DNA of 11,029 nt. It comes from an uncultured Eubacterium sp. (GTDB taxonomy: Bacteria > Bacillota_A > Clostridia > Lachnospirales > Lachnospiraceae). Position 1 is the first letter of the stretch, and each line of letters starts with the position of its first letter. Below are positions 6,533 to 11,029 of this stretch, one piece after another. The translations under genes and the position numbers were made by a program. The stretch is taken from the NCBI GenBank assembly GCA_948759685.1, contig CAQBGY010000080.1, positions 1 to 11,029 on the forward strand, read 5' to 3'. The notes below the pieces were generated by a model. It had not been told where the DNA came from, made no database searches, and was given only the letters and a program-made list of their open reading frames with translations.

Positions 6533-7392
6533 ATGTTTCTCCTTTTCTGGAAGTAACTACCCACCAGTGTAGCTGACAGATTGATAAATACAGTCAAAAT
6601 CATCAGGATAGCGGCAATCGCAAAGGCAATGCCAAATTCTCCATTTTCTTTTGCATAGACATATAATGCAACGGTCAGTGTTGCCCCTGCGCTGCCAAGC
6701 CCTTCAAAAATCCCGTTCAAGGCATGGGCAAAACCTGCCGTAAAAAGAAGCGCCGCTGATTCCCCAAGGATACGCCCGACTGACAGGATGCATCCCGTTA
6801 TTACACCATCAATACAACCGGGAAGCACAACGGTATAAATCACACGCCATTTTCCAGCCCCAAGTCCGAAAGCGCCTTCACGAAAACTTGTCGGCACCGT
6901 TTTCAAACTCTCCTGTGTGGTACGCATGACAGTAGGCAGATTCATGATTACCAGTGTAAACGCCCCTGCTAAGAGGGAGGTTTTCATGCCAAAAAACTGA
7001 CAGAAAAACAACATACCTACAAGCCCATAAATAATAGACGGAATTCCTGATAAGGTTTCGGCAGCATATTCAATTATGTCTACCAACTTCTTGTTTTTAG
7101 CATATTCCGTAAGGTAAATAGCTGCGCCTACTCCAAGCGGGAGAACAAATATCAATGTTGCGACCACTATATAGACCGTGTTAAGAATATCCGGCAAAAT
7201 CCCTATACGCCCAGACAGATAGCTCGGCTTTGTAGTAATCAGTTCCCATGATACATTAGGCAATCCTTTACACAACACATAACCAATTAAAAATATCACC
7301 AATGCACAAGTGATACTTGCAGAAATTCCCATCAGCACACGCATGACAGCAATATAGGTTTTCCTTTTAAGGGAAATTGATTTTTTTTGCAT
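6529..7392 (-). CDS. pstA: Phosphate ABC transporter permease PstA, 287 residues
   Basis: Inner-membrane channel subunit that pairs with PstC. About six membrane helices are visible (near 23-41, 70-96, 115-137, 140-160, 190-215 and 255-280). The cytoplasmic EAA-type loop that contacts PstB is [20 protein letters not shown] (172-191). The [14 protein letters not shown] segment is typical of PstA/PstC proteins, and the position between pstC and pstB fixes the assignment. The start at 7392 has AAGGAG, which overlaps the end of pstC only 5 bases away. Confidence 0.95.
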   Translation of the reverse strand: MQKKSISLKRKTYIAVMRVLMGISASITCALVIFLIGYVLCKGLPNVSWELITTKPSYLSGRIGILPDILNTVYIVVATLIFVLPLGVGAAIYLTEYAKNKKLVDIIEYAAETLSGIPSIIYGLVGMLFFCQFFGMKTSLLAGAFTLVIMNLPTVMRTTQESLKTVPTSFREGAFGLGAGKWRVIYTVVLPGCIDGVITGCILSVGRILGESAALLFTAGFAHALNGIFEGLGSAGATLTVALYVYAKENGEFGIAFAIAAILMILTVFINLSATLVGSYFQKRRNI

Positions 7393-7397
7393 TTTAA

Positions 7398-8270
7398 CTA
7401 CTCCTTACTGTGTTTCAAAAAGAAATTCAATGCCGCATTGATCAACATGATAAAGAGGAACAGCACCAGCGCAATGGAAAACAATGCCTGCTTTTGTAAA
7501 CTGCCATCAGCCGCATAAGACATTTCACTTGCCACAGCGGTTGTAAGGAAACGGACGCTCTGAAAAACTTTCGGCATATTAGGTGCGTTCCCTGCCACCA
7601 TCATAATCGCCATTGCCTCGCCAATCGCCCTGCCAACACCTAACACGACAGCCGCCGCAATGCCGCTTTTTGCTGCCGGAACAGATACCCTGAAGTATGT
7701 TTCGACTGGTGTTGCGCCAAGGGCAAGGGAAGCATCCTCATATTCCTTTGGAACGGCTTCTAATGCCGTAAGCGACACTTTAATAATTGACGGCAAAATC
7801 ATAATAGCAAGTACAATAATAGCTGCAAACAGACTGGCTCCATCTGGAATATGGAAAACAATCCGTATCCCCGGAACAAGCACCATCATACCTACAAGTC
7901 CATAAACTACTGAGGGGATACCTGCCAGCAGACTAACTGCCGCTTCAATCACAGCCTTTTCTTTTGGCGGCGCAATCTTAGCAAGATAAACCGCTGTCAT
8001 AAAGCCGATTGGCACTCCAACCACGATTGCGCCAGCCGTACCATAAATACTGGTAAGAATAAACGGAAAAATCCCATACTGCGGCTGTGCTGCTGTAGAA
8101 GCCCATTTCTTCCCGAAAAAGAAATTTAAAATACCTATTTTACGGATAGCCGGAATTCCGGATATGACAAGGTAAACGGTAATCAGAAGTACACAGCCAA
8201 CCGTAATCAGGCCAAGTATCAAGAATATGCCATGTATGGCATTCTCCACGAGCCGCTTTCTGTTCTTCAT
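7398..8270 (-). CDS. pstC: Phosphate ABC transporter permease PstC, 290 residues
   Basis: Second membrane channel subunit of the phosphate importer. It has about six hydrophobic helices (first near 12-36, last near 262-285). The EAA loop is EDASLALGATPVETYFRVSVP (178-198), followed by the VVLGVGRAIGEAMA segment that is characteristic of PstC. LLAGIPSVVYGLVGM (114-128) matches the corresponding PstA segment. The start at 8270 has GGTGGAG 4-5 bases upstream and lies 22 bases after pstS. No terminator or hairpin separates pstS from pstC, unlike some operons in which pstS is over-expressed. Confidence 0.95.
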   Translation of the reverse strand: MKNRKRLVENAIHGIFLILGLITVGCVLLITVYLVISGIPAIRKIGILNFFFGKKWASTAAQPQYGIFPFILTSIYGTAGAIVVGVPIGFMTAVYLAKIAPPKEKAVIEAAVSLLAGIPSVVYGLVGMMVLVPGIRIVFHIPDGASLFAAIIVLAIMILPSIIKVSLTALEAVPKEYEDASLALGATPVETYFRVSVPAAKSGIAAAVVLGVGRAIGEAMAIMMVAGNAPNMPKVFQSVRFLTTAVASEMSYAADGSLQKQALFSIALVLFLFIMLINAALNFFLKHSKE

Positions 8271-8292
8271 TTGACTCCACCTTTCAAAACCC

Positions 8293-9099
8293 TTAATTTA
8301 CTGGTACAGCACCCGCCGAAGATATAATCTCATTTGCTTCAGGCGAAGTAATGTAATCAAAGAACTTCTGCGCTGTTTCTGAAAGTTTGGCACTGCTTTT
8401 TGTTACCAATACAAAAGGACGCTGTACGACATAGCTTCCATCTTTTACTGTTTCTTCCGTAGGTGCAATGCCGCCAACCAAAAGAGCTTTTACCGTTTCT
8501 TTTACAGATGCAAGGGAGGCATACCCGATTGCCGCCGGATTACTTGCCACCGTTGTAATCACATCTCCAGTAGAAGTAAGCTCCTGCCGGTATTTGCAGG
8601 CATCTTCTGTGCCCATAATAGATTCAAAACCATCTCTTGTACCGCTGCCTGCTTCACGGCCAATCAGGACAATTTCCAGATCCTCGCCGCCTATGTCTTT
8701 CCAGTTCGTTATTTCACCCATATAAATCTTTCCAATCGTTTCAAGGTCAAGGTCATTTACCGGATTATCAGGATTTACAATAACAGCTATACCATCAAGG
8801 GCAAGTACCGTTTCATTCAATCCCTGTGCTTTTTCTTCGTCTTTTAAATTACGACTGGAAAGGCCAATGTCGCAGCGTCCTTCTGCTACTGCCGTAATGC
8901 CGGAGCCGGAACCTGTAGGGTTATATGTAAAGGTTACGCCGGAATTGTTTTCCTCAAAGGCTTCTCCCAAAGCTCCGATCACCTTTTCCATAGAGGTTGA
9001 GCCATCCGTAGATACTGTGCCACTGTCTTTTTTCCCACATCCTGCCATAGCTGCGAACACAAGTGATACAATCGTAATAAAAGTGATAATTTTTTTCAT
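8293..9099 (-). CDS. pstS: Phosphate-binding lipoprotein PstS, 268 residues
   Basis: Extracellular phosphate-binding protein anchored as a lipoprotein. Residues 1-20 form a signal peptide with a lipobox ending M-A-G, then Cys21, which would be lipidated; a Lys/Asp/Ser-rich linker follows. Phosphate-binding segments typical of PstS are visible: DGSTSM (32-37), the CDIGLSSR region (76-83) and REAGSGTRDGFE (148-159). The C-terminus SSAGAVPVN is also typical. The frame is open to 9216, but the start is placed at ATG 9099 because AAGGAGAAG lies about 8 bases upstream and the lipoprotein signal begins there; the extra upstream residues would translate the promoter. It is the first gene of the operon and lies just downstream of Pho-box-like repeats. 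Confidence 0.95.
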   Translation of the reverse strand: MKKIITFITIVSLVFAAMAGCGKKDSGTVSTDGSTSMEKVIGALGEAFEENNSGVTFTYNPTGSGSGITAVAEGRCDIGLSSRNLKDEEKAQGLNETVLALDGIAVIVNPDNPVNDLDLETIGKIYMGEITNWKDIGGEDLEIVLIGREAGSGTRDGFESIMGTEDACKYRQELTSTGDVITTVASNPAAIGYASLASVKETVKALLVGGIAPTEETVKDGSYVVQRPFVLVTKSSAKLSETAQKFFDYITSPEANEIISSAGAVPVN

Positions 9100-9141
9100 A
9101 ATAATCTTCTCCTTTTCTTTGTGATATTTTGTTCTACGCAT

Positions 9142-9205
9142 ATTATGATAGGCGTTGCCTGTAAAATAAAAAACACAACTTTTGTCAAATTTCTGTAAAA
9201 TCAAC
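9142..9205 (-). promoter_or_regulatory. pst operon promoter with Pho-box-like repeats
   Basis: On the plus strand TTGTCAAAT (9182-9190) and CTGTAAAAT (9193-9201) are spaced by 11 bases, and a second CTGTAAAAT (9159-9167) lies about two to three helical turns away. On the minus strand these read as TTTACA/TTGACA hexamers, the form of PhoP/PhoB sites. A -10-like CATAAT (minus strand, 9147-9142) starts 11 bases after the last repeat, a spacing expected when the regulator replaces a -35 element. The transcript would have a leader of roughly 35 bases before pstS. Confidence 0.65.
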
Positions 9206-9222
9206 ATAGCTATCATAAAATT

Positions 9223-9372
9223 GCATTATGGATATGTGCATAACTGGCTATTACGTCATGGATAACTCTGTTCACAGCACATGGAAAAGCAAAGTGCAGC
9301 TTTCCCACGTTCTGCAAACAGAGTTACCCACAACTCCATAAGATAGCCAGTTATACGACATTTCCACAATGC
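9223..9372. repeat. Roughly 150-bp imperfect palindrome upstream of the pst promoter
   Basis: Matched arms from outside in: GCATTATGG/CCACAATGC (9223-9231 with 9364-9372, one mismatch); ATAACTGGCTAT/ATAGCCAGTTAT (9240-9251 with 9343-9354, perfect); ATGGA/TCCAT (9258-9262 with 9335-9339); TAACTCTGTT/AACAGAGTTA (9263-9272 with 9317-9326, perfect); then 9279-9290 with 9299-9310 with two mismatches around an 8-base loop. The arms are separated by unequal short gaps. No coding frame fills it. It could be a MITE-like element, a structured RNA, a protein-binding region or a replication/transfer-related site. No target-site duplication is obvious. Confidence 0.7.
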
Positions 9373-9420
9373 CGATTACGGCGAAATCCTTCTCACTCAT
9401 TCTATCCTTTTATTAAAAAG

Positions 9421-9459
9421 CATAAATAAGAAAAGCCCTGCGCCATACAGAGCCTTTCT
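9421..9459 (-). terminator. Intrinsic terminator of the 122-residue protein gene
   Basis: A 12-bp stem with two G-U wobbles forms on the minus strand between 9459-9448 and 9440-9429, with a 7-base loop. It is followed by a T-rich run (TTATTTATG, then TTTTT). It lies about 50 bases after the stop at 9509 and separates that gene from the pst control region. Confidence 0.7.
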
Positions 9460-9508
9460 AATGTTTAATTGTTCATTTACTACTGTGCCATTTCCCACAG
9501 AAACAATC

Positions 9509-9877
9509 CTACAGATATATCCCTGCCGTTTTAGCAAAATTAGTCTTTTTTATGATAAGCTCCGACTGTTTTTCTTCCGTCAGGCTCTCAAACACACTCT
9601 TGTACCCCTTTTCCAATAATGGAGTACCTTTTGCCATAAGATACAGCTTCATATTAAGCCATTCCTGCCATAATTCCTCAAATAACAAAATGCTGTCCGT
9701 AAAAGTTGCGTCTTCCTCAAATCCATGTGGCGGAACATAATATTTCAGCATCACAAAACCATATCTCCCAACATCCACCACTACAATATCCGCCATTTCA
9801 TACAGTTCTGCAAACGCATCTGCCACCTTTTGGCACTTTTCATGTTCTTCCTGTGTAATATAAACCTGTTTTTCCAT
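9509..9877 (-). CDS. Hypothetical protein, 122 residues
   Basis: I recognise no named family. The protein is soluble and acidic in its first half, with no signal peptide or membrane segment. Visible parts: an N-terminal strand and helix (VYITQEEHEKCQKVADAFAELYE), a hydrophobic strand IVVVDVGRYGFVMLKYY (31-47), a PPHGFEEDATFTDS loop (49-62), a Trp-rich helix LFEELWQEWLNMKLYLM (65-81) and a charged C-terminal helix. Similar small proteins occur, as far as I recall, in Clostridia mobile elements, but I cannot assign a function. The start at 9877 is preceded by GAGGTAAAGGAAT. It has its own terminator (9421-9459) and a 10-bp inverted repeat in its leader, so it is probably a single-gene unit rather than part of the pst operon. 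It lies next to broken conjugation genes. Confidence 0.65.
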   Translation of the reverse strand: MEKQVYITQEEHEKCQKVADAFAELYEMADIVVVDVGRYGFVMLKYYVPPHGFEEDATFTDSILLFEELWQEWLNMKLYLMAKGTPLLEKGYKSVFESLTEEKQSELIIKKTNFAKTAGIYL

Positions 9878-9894
9878 ATTCCTTTACCTCGCTT

Positions 9895-9926
9895 CTTATA
9901 AAATTTTACCATATTCATTTTATAAG
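9895..9926 (-). promoter_or_regulatory. 10-bp inverted repeat in the leader of the 122-residue protein gene
   Basis: CTTATAAAAT (9895-9904) and ATTTTATAAG (9917-9926) are a perfect inverted repeat around a 12-base centre, ending 18 bases before the start codon. On the minus strand the outer arm contains TATAAA, which may be part of the -10 element, so the dyad could be an operator. It might also form a weak AT-rich hairpin in the leader. Confidence 0.4.
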
Positions 9927-9980
9927 AACCACCTGCACACCAGCCTTTTATTCCTCTTGTTTTTGGCAAAACCCACTTTA

Positions 9981-10082
9981 CTAACAATTCACTTCCGTGA
10001 ACATCGTGCCGAGGTTGTCAAGCACCCACCCCTGCAGCATCTCCTTTATAAATTCAGTGATTTTGTCAATGATTGCGCCCAT
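9981..10082 (-). pseudogene. VirB6/TrbL-like conjugal transfer protein, N-terminal remnant
   Basis: A 33-residue frame, beginning MGAIIDKITEFIKEML and continuing WVLDNLGTMFTEVN, resembles the start of the VirB6/TrbL-like membrane proteins of Clostridia conjugative elements, which normally run to several hundred residues with many membrane helices. After FTEVN the frame meets TAG. Shifting by one base continues as V-S-K-V-G, which fits the expected family sequence, so a frameshift lies at about 9985. After K-V-G the resemblance is lost at about 9970, marking a breakpoint. It begins 3 bases after the Maff2 remnant stop, as these genes are usually adjacent. The match is from memory and the fragment is short. 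Confidence 0.5.
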
Positions 10083-10085
10083 GAA

Positions 10086-10181
10086 TTATGAGAACAGTGT
10101 TGTAAGCTGTGGAATCACCGTCTGCGCCACGATTACAATGCCTCCGCCTGCCATCAACTGTGTCATACCTAAATAGTTGAA
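10086..10181 (-). pseudogene. Maff2-family membrane protein, C-terminal remnant
   Basis: The segment MTQLMAGGGIVIVAQTVIP (codons from 10166), then QLTTLFS and TAA at 10086, matches from memory the second half of the small Maff2 membrane proteins found upstream of virB6 in Clostridia conjugative elements. Those normally begin about 45 residues earlier with another membrane helix and a G-A-K-S-Q-G-x-K-Q-L-M-A-G-G-G segment. The upstream part is replaced by unrelated sequence before about 10175-10181. The gene is therefore cut at its 5' end; the left boundary given is approximate. Confidence 0.55.
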
Positions 10182-10192
10182 AAATAATCGAA

Positions 10193-10275
10193 TTGATTGT
10201 GAAACTTCAAGATTTGATTGTGTTTTATAGATATTTCTCCGCCACAGGGGATAAACTTCGTTCCCCTGTATGCGG
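10193..10275. other. Direct repeat plus hairpin next to the recombinase: possible element end
   Basis: TTGATTGTG occurs twice in the same orientation (10193-10201 and 10214-10222), offset by 21 bases (two helical turns). Next to it a hairpin pairs 10244-10251 with 10262-10269 (ACAGGGGA/TCCCCTGT, perfect) and 10239-10242 with 10272-10275 (CCGC/GCGG), with a 10-base loop. The hairpin starts about 18 bases after the recombinase stop and lacks a T-tract on either strand, so it is a poor terminator. TnpX/TndX-type elements often end close to their recombinase gene. An attachment end here is inference. Confidence 0.35.
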
Positions 10276-10292
10276 TCTTTGAAAACATCAGA

Positions 10293-11029
10293 CTAACTTT
10301 TTACCGTTAGCTGGTTTCCCTGTTTCATAAAATTAAAGTGTATCTCCACTGTTGTGTTGCGCCTGCCTTCTGACATATCCTCATGGACAACAATCTGTTT
10401 AATAAGCAGGTGTAACATTTCCCTGTCAAGCTCCTTAATATCGGCATACTGCCTAATCAGTGAAAGCCACTTTGAATTGTCCTCCTGTTCCTTTGCCGCC
10501 CCGTCAAGACATTCACGCATCATATCCGCCTTTTTCTGCAAGGTTTCCTGTTCGCCCTGTGCCTTTTCCATCATGCGTGTAAAATTCGTTTCGTTAATCC
10601 TGCCCGCTATCCAGTCCTCATAGAGTTTGGAAACAAGTGCATCCAGCTCGGAAAGCCTGCGTACACTCTCAGAAAGTTTTGCCTTCATGCGCCTGCTTTC
10701 TTCCTCACTGTCACACTGATTGCTTTTCCGAAGTTCCTCCATGACTTTTGTTTCATCTGCAAGGGCGAGTGCCGCACAGGAGCGTATCTGCTCCAAAACA
10801 ATCTGATACAGCGTGTCAAGTTCCAATCGGTGCTGACTGCAATGCGCTACTCCGTAACGGTTATACTTTGCGCACGTCAGTATCCTCGTTTTTGCTTTCG
10901 CATTTGCCACACGCTGGTTCAAGGTACTACCGCATTCCCCGCATTTGACAAGTCCGGCAAATATCCCGTAGTTGCCCCATGCGTCCGGTCTTTTGCGCAT
11001 CTTCACTTTTTCCTGCACAAGATTGTAGG
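10293..11029 (-). CDS. Large serine recombinase (TnpX/TndX-like), C-terminal part
   Basis: The frame is open through the right edge, so about 245 C-terminal residues are seen and the resolvase catalytic domain lies outside. The visible part begins YNLVQEKVKMRKRPDAWGN, then the zinc ribbon with Cys pair VKCGECGSTL and a second pair in LTCAKYNRYGVAHCSQHR. A long charged coiled-coil follows (about KVMEELRKSN to LQKKADMM), and then the terminal segment LLIKQIVVHEDM. This order is that of the recombinases that excise and insert Clostridia transposons and ICEs such as Tn4451 and Tn5397. The GTG at 11018 is not the real start. The C-terminus looks complete. Which ends it recognises cannot be told here, but the repeats 20-100 bases downstream are candidates. 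Confidence 0.9.
   Translation of the reverse strand, partial: YNLVQEKVKMRKRPDAWGNYGIFAGLVKCGECGSTLNQRVANAKAKTRILTCAKYNRYGVAHCSQHRLELDTLYQIVLEQIRSCAALALADETKVMEELRKSNQCDSEEESRRMKAKLSESVRRLSELDALVSKLYEDWIAGRINETNFTRMMEKAQGEQETLQKKADMMRECLDGAAKEQEDNSKWLSLIRQYADIKELDREMLHLLIKQIVVHEDMSEGRRNTTVEIHFNFMKQGNQLTVKS

Noticed and set aside
9100..9216. Longer PstS start at 9216
   Set aside because: It would translate the promoter and leader and hide the lipoprotein signal peptide; the ATG at 9099 has a strong Shine-Dalgarno.
9781..9987. 68-codon frame on the minus strand upstream of the hypothetical gene
   Set aside because: It overlaps the start of the 122-residue gene in another frame and the leader inverted repeat, and has no ribosome binding site. 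It is a shadow.
1..11029. CRISPR array, tRNA or rRNA genes
   Set aside because: No regularly spaced repeats with spacers, no tRNA-like cloverleaf and no rRNA-like sequence were seen on either strand.

Overview
The window looks like chromosomal DNA of an anaerobic Gram-positive gut bacterium of the class Clostridia (Lachnospiraceae-like). This rests on strong AGGAGG-type ribosome binding sites, Clostridia-type conjugative-element genes (CHC2 primase start, MobC, Maff2/VirB6-like remnants, large serine recombinase with zinc ribbon) and the gene order pstS-pstC-pstA-pstB-phoU-phoB-phoR on one strand. The assignment comes from remembered family resemblance, not from a search.

Layout. (1) 1-1538, minus strand: accessory module of an integrative/conjugative element (ICE). 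In transcription order it holds two small related helix-turn-helix regulators, a 57-residue Cys-rich protein, a hypothetical protein, a strong intrinsic terminator, and the first codons of a CHC2-type primase that runs off the left edge. (2) 1539-1918: a gene-free, hairpin-rich stretch that looks like an origin of transfer. (3) 1919-2260, plus strand: MobC-like relaxosome protein, with no relaxase after it. (4) 2261-2759: AT-rich spacer with a minus-strand terminator, a possible very small ORF and a Pho-box-like repeat. (5) 2760-9099, minus strand: a complete, tightly packed seven-gene phosphate operon. (6) 9100-9508: the pst control region, with Pho-box-like repeats, then a roughly 150-bp imperfect palindrome carrying DnaA-box-like 9-mers, then the terminator of the next gene. 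(7) 9509-9877, minus: hypothetical 122-residue protein. (8) 9878-10292: fragments of two conjugation genes (Maff2 C-terminus, VirB6/TrbL-like N-terminus), a 9-bp direct repeat and a hairpin. (9) 10293-11029, minus: C-terminal part of a large serine recombinase that runs off the right edge.

How the parts work together. PstS captures extracellular phosphate and PstCAB imports it. PhoU links transporter state to the PhoR kinase, and PhoB activates the operon from the Pho-box-like repeats upstream of pstS when phosphate is low. The operon is intact, but it is flanked on both sides by incomplete conjugation genes. Either it is cargo of a composite or decayed mobile element, or elements have inserted on both sides of a chromosomal locus. 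No CRISPR array, rRNA or tRNA was recognised.
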